Source: Plectrocnemia conspersa
Lineage: Eukaryota; Arthropoda; Insecta; Trichoptera; Polycentropodidae
NCBI GenBank assembly: GCA_009617715.1
Contig: VTFK01000027.1
Location: 372,001-436,000, forward strand
Direction of reading: 5' to 3'
DNA length: 64,000 nt
The position numbers and the translations under genes were made by a program. Below are positions 1-10,935 of this stretch, one piece after another; positions within the stretch are counted from its first letter, which is position 1; each line of letters starts with the position of its first letter. A model generated the notes under the pieces. It ran no database searches, was not told where the DNA came from, and saw only the letters and a program-made list of their open reading frames with translations.

Positions 1-290
1 AAGAGAGATCAGAGACGGTGGACCATACGGTCATAGACGGTCAGGGCCAGAGAGAAACGAACCCCCAGTATACCGTCGCTGCCATAACTACAAGACCTCC
101 GAGGACCATCTAATAAACATCATACTTCCGCCAGCTTTTCCACCACCGCTCGAAGAATAACGATACTCGCCCACCATAGTTTTTCGCAATATATGTATTA
201 TTATATATTATAATAAATTATTATCAGTTTCCAACGGCATTTTTCTGGCTGCGAAGTAACACCCCTTATGGTTAGAAAATCTTAAATGAG
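1..290 (+). repeat. Family A repeat, 3' part of a copy cut by the window edge
   Basis: This is the right-hand part of a degenerate interspersed repeat seen at least five more times in the window. The stretch around 88-165 (GCCATAACT, then CACCACCGCT at 141-150) parallels 36619-36695, where CACCACCGCT recurs at 36657-36666. The tail at about 222-270 (TTATCAGTTTCCAACGGCAT, then AAGTAACACCCCTT) parallels the tail of the 24.6 kb copy (TTACCAGCTTTTCCGGCGTC, then AAGTTACACCTCTT). No open frame is conserved between copies. The class of element is not resolved; an LTR or a non-autonomous transposon are both possible. Confidence 0.5.
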
Positions 291-1379
291 AACTATCGAT
301 TTGTTATTTGTTTTAAGAAATTCTCTAGAAAGAATTTTTAAAAATAAGCACTACTCCTTATATTATGTTAAACTATAGAGAAATTTACATTGACCATATT
401 TAGTATAGTAAATAAAAAAATATTATCACAAGCCCTACTTTGCATTATTGTATTATATAACAGTTACGGGCGTGTTTGGTTTTGGCGTTAACCGTACACC
501 ATCATCGTTATTATACATTAATGAACCGAGAACCCGCCTAGGCGTTCGACCACAATGTACGGTTGCGTTCTCCGTCTACGGCTTTAGAATATTGTCTCAA
601 GGGAGAAAACTCGCGAAAGAGACTCTATTCAGGATTTACTCTCGCCAGTTTGATGATTCGGTTTTATTTATTTATTCCCTTCCTTTGGCCCGGAAAGCCT
701 CTTTGTAGGAGGCCCTTGTCCCTAATGTACGCGGCAGTGTCTTAGTGAATGTGCGATCGTCCCGTGTCGTCAAATGTCGCACGCTTTTACTCCGAGTGCT
801 TCGTCCTTACACACGTACACGTGTGTACATACACATGTACTTAAAACGTACGTAGGATCTATTTATGGCTACGTGAAAGTACTGGCTTGGTTTGAGCTTG
901 CGCCAATGGTGAAGAGATTTTTATGTGAGGGGTAAATCAGATTCGAAACAAGGAGCAAAAGGATACTTTTTATATTCCCATTGTTAGTTTATACGCATAA
1001 TACTACGGTACTCGACGAGCTACATTTAGCTCTTTATTAGAAGACCGTTTTATAGCATACATTTACAGCCTAGCTCGAATTCTGTTGTAAATATATGAAA
1101 TACGTGATGTGACAGAAGCGTCTTTATGATTCCATGGACATATAATATATGAAACGAATATTCAAAAATAAGCTTATTTTCACATTTATTAATATGTAAA
1201 AGAGCAAATTTAATTCAATAAAAAAATATTTTAAGATTTTGCTACCACTACAAACAAAAAATTATAAAAATATTTTCATTATAATTGTTCTATTGAATAC
1301 ATAAAGAACTTTTTTTATTACCAGTTGATTAGATATAAGCATTTATAAAATAAGTTTATAAAGCTATCTTTTACGTATG
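291..1379. other. Gene-free stretch, mixed composition
   Basis: Positions 450-950 are somewhat richer in GC and include CACGTACACGTGTGTAC-like alternating motifs near 812-836. The rest is AT-rich. Two overlapping open frames at 448-745 share no recognisable domain and are treated as chance. No RNA gene or repeat is seen. Confidence 0.5.
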
Positions 1380-1680
1380 GCATAATGAAATTGTAATTAA
1401 AACTGGGTATAAAAGCAATGGAAAGTTACGTAAAAGTTCCCATTTTAATGGACAAACTTTTTCCTGGATGTGTCTTGCGATATGAGGACTTTCATTATCT
1501 TGAAATATCAAAACTTTATTTTAATTAATAAATCCTGATTATTTATGAATCAATTCATGCTTTACATGTTCTAGTTTCAAAATATATAATATATGCCAGA
1601 CGCAATTATTTGCCTTACGTTGAGAAACTAGTAGTAAGTAGATAATAACAATTGAAGTTTACCATACAAAATCATTATCT
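1380..1680 (-). pseudogene. Mariner transposase fragment, catalytic-domain remnant
   Basis: Read on the minus strand, the segment encodes FQDNESPHIARHIQEK followed by PLKWELL. This is the pattern around the second catalytic aspartate of mariner transposases (usually HDNARPHV..., then LxWEVLPHPPYSPD). The QDN codons lie at about 1494-1502. Upstream on the same strand (about 1560-1610) a run resembling the small block before the YCQQLD region can be made out, but it is broken by stops. Downstream, the PPYSPDLAPSDY block survives only as a P/L-rich stretch. The N-terminal helix-turn-helix part and both ends are missing. The fragment is dead and opposite in strand to the mariner copy at 60.9-62.0 kb. 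The motif alignment is convincing, but the exact limits are uncertain. Confidence 0.6.
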
Positions 1681-2324
1681 TTTAGAAATTAATCGTCTTT
1701 AAAGTGTGCGATACAAGATAATTTGTTAGCAGTCAATGATAAACCAGATTTTTTATCCATTGTTCACAAAAATAAAATAACACATTGTTATTAATAAAAA
1801 CTAATATCACTTTTGTGCTTCATTTTAGCATACCTTCTCAAAATGATTCGTTTAAACTCTATTCTTGAATTATACGGGTAAAAATAAATCTTAAGGCATA
1901 ATAGTACTTTTTATGTCTGTGATAATGGCTGGTTAGCGTCAAGCAACAGATTGTGGTATAAGGTAGTCCGTGTAATATTTTCTATTGTTGAAGCTGTTCT
2001 TTTGTGATAACGAGATCTCTTCCCCGATGTGAAATGTGATAGATATCTCTTTTTCAAGTGGTCGTTATGGTACCCCTTCAATCACACAATGACAACCAGC
2101 AACCAGGTATAAAATACTTATTAAGCGCATAGCAAGATCTTATTAGTCTTGACTACTTGGCGACTATTGAATTTTGTGTAGCCATTGGCTAAAACCAATA
2201 ACAATCGCCGTTTGAGACTTTCATCTATATCAATGATAAATGTAGCAGGTTAAATGTAGGGTTTCCAAATATTTACTTTTTAAACTCTAACGGCAACGAA
2301 AATATAATAATATGAAAGGCAACA

Positions 2325-2760
2325 GAAATAAACAACGGGGGTTCCTCAAAGGCCCAACCTGGGCCTGTTGTTCTTTACGTTATTTATTAATGACGTAAAT
2401 ACAGTAGTTATATTTTTTTCTGTAAGCAGGTGGCTTGAAATTGTTTAAATGCATTCGATATATTACGGACTTCTGCTCTCTATAGTGATTTAGATTTTAT
2501 ATGGATATGGGTTTCCGTCAACCGTCTGCATTTTAGTGTCGGAAAGTGCCATACTGTGTCATTTTCTTGATCCCGATCGCTATCAGGTTAATCTTATGAT
2601 CTCGGTAGGAACGTTTTGGATAGAGAAACTTCCACTGAAGATCAAGGAATTACTTTCGAGAGCAAATGACATAAATCGTTGGAAAGTAAGAAAACCGCAA
2701 TTAGTCGAACCAAGCATATGAAATCGCAAACATGGTGCGAATCATTCACTTTTACTCGGA
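2325..2760 (+). pseudogene. Non-LTR retrotransposon reverse transcriptase remnant (jockey-like)
   Basis: The frame from 2335 gives TGVPQRPNLGLLFFTLFIND, the RT motif normally read as SGVPQGSNLGPLLFxLFIND. It is followed by the fingers/palm strand that should carry YADD. At 2426-2434 the bases GCAGGTGGC lie just before the codons for LKLFKCIR, so both catalytic aspartates have become glycine. Further on, in shifted frames, are SDLD and then NRLHFSVGKCHTVSFS, matching the usual ANRLxLNVxKCxVxSFxR block. The DLGVTF motif survives as DQGITFESK near 2640-2670. There are several stops and at least two frameshifts. The piece covers only the second half of the RT; no endonuclease is visible upstream. 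The segment at 2436-2500 is clearly similar to 37089-37150, so the two belong to one family. This copy is inactive. Confidence 0.8.
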
Positions 2761-2819
2761 AGTCGCTTCCATCAGCACTTCCAATTAGAAATTATTTCCG
2801 ACAAGGTATTTCATCAGTT

Positions 2820-3080
2820 ACCCCGACGTTTGATACGCAAAAGTTCGTCTGAACTTGTATCAAGTAAAGCTATGCCGACCATTGAGGGATATTTAGAACA
2901 TCGAGAAAGCTGCCGCTTCCCTATTTAAGCCAACCTTGTTCCTGCTACGACGTCCAAAATCCAGAGTTTAATCCGATCTTCGAAAACGACTGGATTACGA
3001 GATACATCAAGGGCTCTGCCAACTTCACATATTTTGGCAACATGTACATGGAGTCAAAAATCATTGCAGAATAATAATAA
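2820..3080 (+). repeat. Family B repeat, probable 3' tail region of a non-LTR element
   Basis: About 85 bases from 2845 to 2935 align with 30392-30475. Shared words include AACTTGTA.CAAG..AAGCT and GCCGCTTCCC. Both copies lie a few hundred bases downstream of reverse-transcriptase remnants, on the same strand, and both end near an ATAATAATAAT-like run (3070-3080 and 30520-30530). That is typical of the 3' end of a LINE or of a SINE using LINE machinery. Whether it is translated is unclear: parallel peptide readings exist, but they contain stops. Confidence 0.45.
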
Positions 3081-4600
3081 TTTAAAACTGAATAAATTTA
3101 CCTTATATAAAATTATCGCACTGATACTATATTTTACCAAAAAGATTTTTAACAATTTATAATTATTATCTAAAATTTAAACGAATCAAATTATTGTTTA
3201 CCATAGTAATTTTACTTTTACATGTATATTTAATATTTAAAAAAATAATAAAACGTTAGAAAATTATAATTCTCTTCGTCAGTACAAAGAGAACTGAAGT
3301 TCAATAATTATTTCTAAAATAAGTAAATAGCAGCGTTCGCCTTCATATTATGTTTTGAAAAGTTGAAAAGCGCTTTCGTATTCAAGACGAGACCATCTCC
3401 AATAACATCGAACGTAAACATTAAACCTGATATTCTATTTTGTGTTGCGTTTACATAGAAAATGGGTGGTGTTGGAAGGCGACGGTTATATAATTAAAAA
3501 CGAAGACGCCGAGAGAAACAGCGACTGAATAAATAAATAAAAAAGGAAATAGAATTTGTCCAAGCTTTTCTTTATACTCGGTTCGAGGGATGAATATTTA
3601 TAAACAATTTGTATGTGCGGTATGCAAGGCAATTAGAAATGTTTGTCACGAATCGGTAAACATTACGTAACTGTGAATAAGCTTATTAGAATTTGAGGCG
3701 AACCTGTCATCTGCAGTTGTTTGTTTGGGTTACAAGGTTTGATCAAGTACAATAGCGTTATAATTACGTAGGGTTTCTAATTGTCGTATTTTTAGATCCA
3801 AGGAATCGTTACTCTTTTAGTAAAGTAACGTTTTTAGGTAATATTATAAGATAATATATTTACAGAAAAGTATTTATTTTATAAACATATATAATACTTT
3901 AAATATAAATATTGTACAACAGTGTTGTTAAAAACCCTATTATTGTATTTTTGCACTGGAAAATGCAATCAAAGTAACTTCTAGCTCGCTTTAGTTTTCC
4001 CACGGTGTATGTGTCACATTTGTCTGATATAAACTAGTTGGTATATGATTATTTATGTGTGGTCGATATTATTTTAATTTAAATTTTATAAAATTTGATA
4101 ATTACACGCGTGTTTTTTTTAGAAACGTATAAAAAGCTCAAATTAAACTCAAAGTAATATAGGTAAAAATAATATAGTACATATGTTAGTAGAATGAACT
4201 ACTTTCTTACAAAATAATCTAAAAATCCATGTGACAGATAAATCAATATGAGGAAAAGATGCTCATTTAAAAATTACATTAGTAAGAGTTTTTTATTTGT
4301 GAATGTTTAATTTTAGGATTGGATGGAAAAAGTTTTAGCATAACATGTTCTTTCAATAAAATTAATATTTTTTGGGATCTTATTTTTATTCTTTAATCTT
4401 GATATACTAAATATATATACTGAAAATATATATGCAATTTTATGCAATAGCATTTTTTGCGATACTGAGAACTTTTAGAATATATAATAGGTCAGTAATA
4501 TTACATTTATTTGAATAAAATCTTTCCAAATATTTATGATTTAGTACCAAATCATTTCTGGGATTTCCCGGTAAATTGACCAGATCTTTAGTACCTATGT
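3081..4600. other. AT-rich gene-free filler
   Basis: Very AT-rich sequence with no open frame of note, no recognisable mobile-element motif and no hairpin of consequence. The slightly GC-richer patch at 3340-3760 has no identifiable feature. Confidence 0.6.
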
Positions 4601-4609
4601 ATATCTAAT

Positions 4610-5110
4610 TCGTTATTATTGAGCAGTTATCTCACCACAGCATAAGCCGAACGAAATTACATCGAAATATCTTAAAAGCCTCGTTTTAATCCGCATTAAT
4701 CGTCGGGATCTTAACGTTGAACCGCCCTGTTTGTTTTTCATGCGCACATAATTGGCAAAAGGCTCTACAGGAGGCTTATCATCTATAGATGGGTCTTATA
4801 TCGGATCGGTCCGCGTGTTTGCGTTAAAATTAAATGCTACAATTGCATTTCGCGATTCCTGAATTGCGCGCGCCAAATTTGCGTTGAGCAATCGGTCGAA
4901 ACGTTTAAATGGAATTAACGTTTACATAATGGATTAATAGGTCGTTGACCATTCAGACTATTGTAGCTAAAGGTGTTGTTTGTATACTACAATATATAGT
5001 ATTATTGTGAGGTGGTCGCAATGGCGGAATTGTACACACCGAAACGAACGATAGTCATTTTACACTCGAATAGATTCGAACGATTCGTGAGTAGTTTTGT
5101 AAGCCAATCA
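4610..5110. promoter_or_regulatory. GC-richer unique island, candidate non-coding regulatory element
   Basis: The block is visibly richer in GC than its flanks and free of repeats. It contains CGCATTAATCGTC, GAATTGCGCGCGCCAAATTT and several ATTA/TAAT cores of the homeodomain type. It has no long open frame and no splice-site pair. In insect genomes such islands inside AT-rich deserts are often conserved enhancers, but that is inference here; nothing in the single sequence proves constraint. Confidence 0.3.
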
Positions 5111-5158
5111 AACACAAAATGTACTATGAAAAAGTTTAATTGAACTACAGTTAGTTTT

Positions 5159-5195
5159 ATTTTCGAAAATTATTTCTTAAAAATTTTTCGAAAAT
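5159..5195. repeat. Imperfect inverted repeat, AT-rich hairpin
   Basis: The arm at 5159-5175 (ATTTTCGAAAATTATTT) pairs with the arm at 5179-5195, with two mismatches and a three-base loop. No terminal duplication or element body is attached, so it is simply recorded as a palindrome. Confidence 0.6.
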
Positions 5196-5199
5196 AATA

Positions 5200-6490
5200 T
5201 TAAAACAAGCCTTTTTTGTTAAATTTTAATTTGTACGAATATTTTTAAATATTTTATTACCACTGCATAAGACAAGGTGTGTCCGTCCCAGACGCTTGAA
5301 AATAAGCTTTTAATAGAGGCCGTAAGTAGATATTTTATTAATAGAAATTTGTTTATAACATAATTGCAAATTTATGTTGTATTGAATTACTTTTATAAGG
5401 TACAGAGAAGTGTTCAGGTTTCATATAAAACACTAATTAGTCTCAACGAATATGCCCGTACTAATAATATTTACCTCCAGTGTCATTAAGGGACTCGAAA
5501 TCCATTCCAGCCATAACAGTAATGGTATACTTTCCATAGTTATCCATTTTAAAAGGATGTTCTACCTAACTGACGCGTTTTACTCTGATAAACTTGACGA
5601 TGTTGTTATCGTCACATAGTTCAGAGCTCGTGGTCATAACGATGCCGTTATACGTCTTTTTAGAATATTGAACCAAAAAAATCACAGCAGAGTTTGAGAG
5701 AATTTTTTTCGATATGTTTGTTACTAATACTTCTTGGTGGACACAATCCTCTCTTTGACATCGTTGTAAAACATTTATAAGATGTCAAATTAAGTTATAA
5801 TTAAACTATTATAGATATATTGAAATCTGCCAGAAACAGCTGTTATAAAAGTTGTCAAAATCAAAATATTTATTAATCAATTTATAATTAAAAGTAGTCA
5901 CAACTTAAGTTATTTGTTATGATATATACTCAAGGTAAATTCGAGTTTGTTCACGTGTTAAACAATATTGAAACTCTGTTCAGTTTCACCCTCATCGAAC
6001 ATAACGAGCGAAGAACAGAGATCTTAACTGAAATTGGTATTGTTTCCAAGTGTAAACAGTGCAGTTAAGTGCGAAACTAACATTGTATAAAATGGGGTTG
6101 TAAGAAAATATATCCGAGATATGGAAGTTTGGTGTCGCAAACCGCGCTTTGGTGTTTTTGAGCAATAATTAATTGTTAAAACAAAACAAATAATACAAAT
6201 TGCATAAATACACTTTTTAACACTAATATCCTGATAATATTTTTACGCTAAATCACAGTACATTTAACATTAATGATTATATTATTATAGTCATCTTCTA
6301 AGCATACCGTTAATGGTAATTAACACGACGGACTATATAGTCACATTTATTATTTTATAAGAAGGATCATTACTCACAAGTGTAAAAATATATTTTAAGC
6401 TGCGCAAAAAAACTCATTAAGGAAACCGCTCAAACTCCGTGACTTAAATAATAAGGGTCTAACGGCCAGCGATAAATTTGAATAAATATT
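5200..6490. other. Gene-free stretch
   Basis: AT-rich sequence without a supported gene. The part at 5950-6090 is slightly less AT-rich, with an E-box (CACGTG at about 5953) and a TCAGTTTC initiator-like word near 5980. It is followed only by a three-codon frame, so a promoter is not claimed. Confidence 0.45.
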
Positions 6491-6499
6491 ATCCTAATA

Positions 6500-6985
6500 C
6501 AATCCTGTAACTAGTTACACAAGGTTCCGGCAGGATTTTTCCGGCTCGATTGTGGCCGCTCCTGGCGTCACGAACAGATGGACCGCATTATCCTGACACG
6601 GGACGGATCGGCGTCACGACAAAGATTGATAACCAAGGGCAGCCGGTTGCGGGTAAGCTGGGTACGTACGAAGGTGCCTACTAGGTGGGTGATTTATTCC
6701 CGGAATGTATTATATGTAATATCTCCGGTAGGAAGAGTCGCCATGGATTGATGGAATGTTGAGAGGGCGCGGAAAAGCTCGCGACTCGAAAAAGTCCCCG
6801 GGCGCTTATTATCATCGCGTCTGTCTGCTGATAAGGCAGCAGGAAAATCACCGAAATATGAAAAGGTTTTCACAGGGTTTGATTGATGCGAAGGGAGGTC
6901 ATGTAACCGCCCCCTGACTTATTGGGGGCGAAGACGAATGTTCAACCCTGCGTACCTAGTGTGTAATTTGTCAAAGCGCTTTGTC
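6500..6985. promoter_or_regulatory. GC-richer unique island with a stable hairpin
   Basis: One of the most GC-rich blocks of the window, in sharp contrast to its AT-rich flanks. It holds short repeated words (GGCGTCACGA at about 6567 and again near 6610) and a perfect hairpin: CGCCCCC at 6908-6914 pairs with GGGGGCG at 6924-6930 across a nine-base loop. No open frame or mobile-element motif is seen. It is a candidate conserved non-coding element or structured RNA segment; the function is unknown. Confidence 0.35.
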
Positions 6986-7741
6986 TCTCATGGGATGTGT
7001 TTTTTTTTGTATGATTTACTATAAAGTATAGAAGTAATAAGGAGGGAATCTAATTAACGCTAATGTAACACTATTATGTTGATATATGGAAAAAAGAAAT
7101 GGAAAATATTTGTACACATTGCATTACGGTAAAGTTAGAGAATTGATCGATTCAATTTCCGCTAGTAGCATAGACGGAAGGAAGGTCACGACAATTTCAT
7201 TTGACAAGTCAACCAAACTTCAATAACTTCAGGAAAATAGCTATCAGATGCACAGAAAACAGTTACAATATTGTATTATTATAAGTTTAAATATTGCAAG
7301 GTTTATTATATATTATACAAATAAATCATATTTTTATTAAAATTATTGTTATTAAAAACAAATATTTAGAAGCGGTTAGGGCAATCGACGAATCCGCATA
7401 TCATGAGAAAAAGTCTTTGATAAATCTTAGCTTCCTTAAAAAAAATTCGGCATGAGAAAAATATGCACTGTTGAATCAAACTCGGATGTTTTCATCGTTT
7501 TTAATTGCTCACTTGAGTTTTAAAAAACATTGCAGATCAAATTGCTCAGTGTCGCTTAAATGACTGGTATGAGCAGTTGTGTGATTTCGGCCTTTATTTG
7601 TCGTTCTAATTTTTATTTTATTTAATGATTTATTTTGGATATTATATAAATATTTAAAAAATACCAAAAAATGTGAATAAAGTGAAGTTAAAAGAGAAGC
7701 ACTCATATATTGCATATTATTGACTAATTATATTAGAAATT

Positions 7742-7897
7742 AGTAAATACATTAATTGTTCACGAAACGCTGTCCAAAAATCTTTGAAACGGTTCAACGA
7801 ATGTGGTTCTTACAAATCAAAGCCAAGAACTGAAAGAAAACGAAAGACATCTGCTCAGGAACATCGAATGTTGGTTCGCCAGTCTCTTAAAAAATGC
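7742..7897 (+). pseudogene. Tc1-type transposase fragment, DNA-binding domain
   Basis: Fifty-two uninterrupted codons read NCSRNAVQKSLKRFNECGSY and then KSKPRTERKRKTSAQEHR, MLVRQSLKK. This is the paired helix-turn-helix region of Tc1/mariner-superfamily transposases of the Tc1 branch. In those, an NxSxxTVxxxLKRFxExGS recognition helix is followed by a GRPR-like basic linker (here PRTERKRK) and a second helix. Immediately downstream there is a local duplication of the CTTAAAAAATGCT-type segment (7886-7925), and the frame is lost. No DDE catalytic domain and no terminal repeats are visible, so only a short fossil remains. Confidence 0.75.
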
Positions 7898-7925
7898 TTT
7901 TTTTGAAGTCCCTTAAAAACGCTTT

Positions 7926-9650
7926 AACAAAAATATCGATTTTATTGTTTTAAATCGTGTTTTTTTTAAAGAGATTAAGAAAACTAAACTATTCGAGTCT
8001 AAAGAAAACAGCAAAATTAGCTTTAGAAGTATATATTAGATTTTGTTAAATCTTTTCTACATATACTTCAACGTTTGTTGCATAATTTTTAAAATAGAGA
8101 ATAAATAAGGTAAAAATATTGGGTGTATTATAGAAGAATAAATTGTGTTTGGAAAAGTGTTCTTTAATTAATTAGTATTATTTTGATTAAAAAATATAGC
8201 CTTGCAATACTTGTTTCATTTATGTAGGTATAAATACCTTATATTCACGTATTTATATATACATGCACATATATTTAAATTTATATCTAAATATTTTTCA
8301 TTAATCTTAAAAATAATTTTAGTAAAATAGATATTTAAAATATACATTATTTTTAAATAAAAAAATTACCTCTCAATGTACAATATAACAAATAGCAGTG
8401 AACTGTCAACGTACCTGTAACAAAAAATAAAACAAAAATTAGTAAAATTAATAGTAGATCAACAAGTTAATATTCTATTAATATTATTTTTCATTGAATT
8501 TATAATTTATTGTATGTACGTTGTTTTATAATTTCTTTAAAATTAAATCGTATATATTTATACAAATATTCACAGCAAATAGATTTAAAATAATGAAAAT
8601 ATTAAAAAAAAATATTAACAAATTGCGCAAAAAATACATCATCATACATATAACTAAACGAAGTTCTTAAATATTGGTATGAAGCCATCTCTCATGACTA
8701 TTCAAATAAACACACTATTTGGAATGTGTGTAGATAAAAAACTACTTATTGTCAGAAATGGATACTGAATTTATTTTTCCCAAGCCGGGAAAACATCAGC
8801 GAACCGATATCACATCCACTCGTGGGGATACAATAGCAATTTCTATCTAAATATATACATAGTTCCCTCGCATAGGAATGTATTTACGAAAAAAATACAA
8901 CAATTCAATAACTAAATTGCAAGTTGCCGTCGACAGAATACACAATATCAATTTTAAGCGTACAACGAATCTAGACGTAAAAACATTATTTCATTTAGTT
9001 TATTGGGTAAATATTTTGTGTCATACGTAAAGTTTTTTTTTCAAAAGAGAAAAATAATTATTGTTTGAAATGGAAAATGAAAGTTTTTTTTCAATCAAAC
9101 AGCAACATACAGCAACCGGCAACTAATATAACATTCAAATATGTCTACCAATTAGTATCGACAAACAAACCAGCTGCTTCACCACAACAATGCATCGGCT
9201 TATACCACACGCGATAGTAATGTACACATTTATACACAAATTGCACTCAACGTTGAAAAAACAACTACGTTTAATTAAAATTTTAGTTGGTAAACATTAT
9301 ATTAAATAGAGAAAAATTTTATCTGTAGCATTCATATAGCAGTAGTATATTTTAAACTTTTGCTGCATTGTACACTTGTATTGCTGCAATTGCTAATTAA
9401 TTTAAATAAATAGAATCTTAGAAGTAGATAAAATGTAACAACGTATGTCATTCTTATGTTGAAAAATTTTAACGTATTTTTTAATAAGATGAACGAGTGT
9501 ATATTTAAATATTATATTATACAATTGTAAAAATATATGCAGTAGAATTTGAACGTGTTCCATCGAACTTATGTGGTGGACAGTGTTATTGAAAAAAATA
9601 TATACAATTGTCAAGTTGCTAAATTTTCAATTAAAGTTTTATTTTAAAAT
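7926..9650. other. AT-rich gene-free filler
   Basis: About 1.7 kb of extremely AT-rich sequence. Short open frames at 9402-9614 (minus) and elsewhere are low in complexity and match nothing recognisable. The patch around 8770-8850 (CCCAAGCCGGGAAAACATC) and that at 9105-9215 are less AT-rich but carry no identifiable feature. Confidence 0.6.
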
Positions 9651-9665
9651 TCACTTAAGACAATG

Positions 9666-9902
9666 CTATAGTATCGAACCAAGAAGCAGTTGAAGGACCT
9701 GTCGTGAACCAGCGATGTTAAAACCAACATAAATCTTCTTCCTGTAACGTTCGCATTGTTGCAGCGTATTCCAGCAACAAAGAGGATAACAAACACATCC
9801 CCAATAATAAATAACGGTGAAGTTTAGGAATGGTACTACGTGAAACGGAACACTGTCAAAGTCTACAGTCACACCTTTCCTGTGCTTGACACGATACTAT
9901 AG
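9666..9902. repeat. 237-bp segment bounded by an inverted repeat, possible MITE
   Basis: CTATAGTATCG at 9666-9676 is repeated perfectly in inverse orientation at 9892-9902. Similarity continues weakly for about another dozen bases inward (CAAG on both arms). The inside is richer in GC than the surroundings. The flanks show no clear target-site duplication, and part of the arm (CTATAG) is itself a palindrome. A small non-autonomous transposon is therefore possible but not proven. A 68-codon open frame inside (9666-9872, minus) has no recognisable domain. Confidence 0.35.
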
Positions 9903-9904
9903 GG

Positions 9905-10300
9905 CGAAACATTAACGTTACAAAACACACGCGCATACACGTTTGCAAATTGAATAACCGACCCACTTATGACTCCATTGCAGCCGCAATATTGCGACAT
10001 CTCGGGAATCTGTCAGGCTCTCGGATACAATGGGAGCCTTGGGAAAAGACGTTCGTAAGCCCACCGTTTTAATACAGGGTAGGTACGTATATCCAGCGGA
10101 TATTGTATATATCTGATGGGCGGTCTGGCCGCCTGTCGTTTCGAGTTCACAGCAAAGGGTTGTGCTAACACGGGCATAAAGACGCCGAAGCATGTTTCAA
10201 CCCTAATTGGGGTTGAATTTATTGATTCGTCTGCGTAACGGTATTGACAGGTGGGCGGGCGCGGAGCATATATAGAGATAATGTTGAGACTGAACGGTAC
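9905..10300. promoter_or_regulatory. GC-richer unique island with hairpin
   Basis: A moderately GC-rich block without repeats. A perfect eight-base stem (TTCAACCC at 10196-10203, GGGTTGAA at 10210-10217) sits at its right side. It is followed by a very GC-rich stretch (GGTGGGCGGGCGCGGAGCAT near 10251-10270) and a TATATAG. The 91-codon minus frame at 9918-10193 shows no domain. It is a candidate regulatory or promoter-like segment, with weak support. Confidence 0.3.
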
Positions 10301-10599
10301 TGTTGTGACAACTGTAAAAGATTCATAAATAATAAAATCTAGAATGATTGTTAATTACGATTGGTTATATTAGTTAATTACGGTTAACAATCAACTAAAC
10401 GAGAGAATGAACATATTTTGAGTTATTTAACAAAAAATATAGCTATTATATAAATATTTTATTTAATATAAAGGATTATTTAATAAAAAAAAAAAACAAT
10501 CAGTTAAAAATAAAATAATCATTGCTTAAAAAATACTTAGCATTGTTTAAGATTAATTTACTCTAATTTAGAAATGTATTTTACCGGCATAAAATATTA

Positions 10600-10935
10600 G
10601 TCAGAGTCAATAAATAAATCTGTGGCATTGAGCAGACTGAAAGGCGTCGCCTTAAAACCCAACATTTGTCAGGTACAATGCGTGTCTACGGCAGGATGAA
10701 AGGGTTATTAAGCCGAATACACCTTTAATGGCATACAGTAAATTAAACTTATAAAAGCTTAAGAAGTGGCGTGTACCGCAAGCTTTAAGCGCGATGAAAG
10801 GGTTTTCGGCCTATTACACCATACACCCACCCCATATCCTTGATATTTGCCATCGTTATTTAAAATCGATTTCGGTTAGATACGCAAAAATCCATAACCA
10901 GAGACGATTAATTGGATTGTTTTGTATGATCAAAG
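10600..10935. promoter_or_regulatory. Island with an internally duplicated motif
   Basis: A 28-29 base motif occurs twice, 98 bases apart. The copy at 10695-10723 begins GATGAAAGGGTT and continues ..GCC.A.TACACC; the second copy is at 10793-10820. Related AAGCTTAAG and AAGCTTTAAG words lie between them. The surrounding sequence is unique and GC-enriched relative to its flanks. Paired motifs of this kind are compatible with a cis-regulatory module binding one factor twice, but they could also be an old local duplication. Confidence 0.35.

Noticed and set aside
448..745. Overlapping 86- and 60-codon open frames
   Set aside because: No domain, no splice context, overlapping frames in a GC-richer patch; within chance expectation.
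5950..6090. Promoter and start of a gene (E-box, TCAGTTTC, then AAAATGGGG)
   Set aside because: The ATG opens a three-codon frame that ends at TAA and no donor follows in frame.
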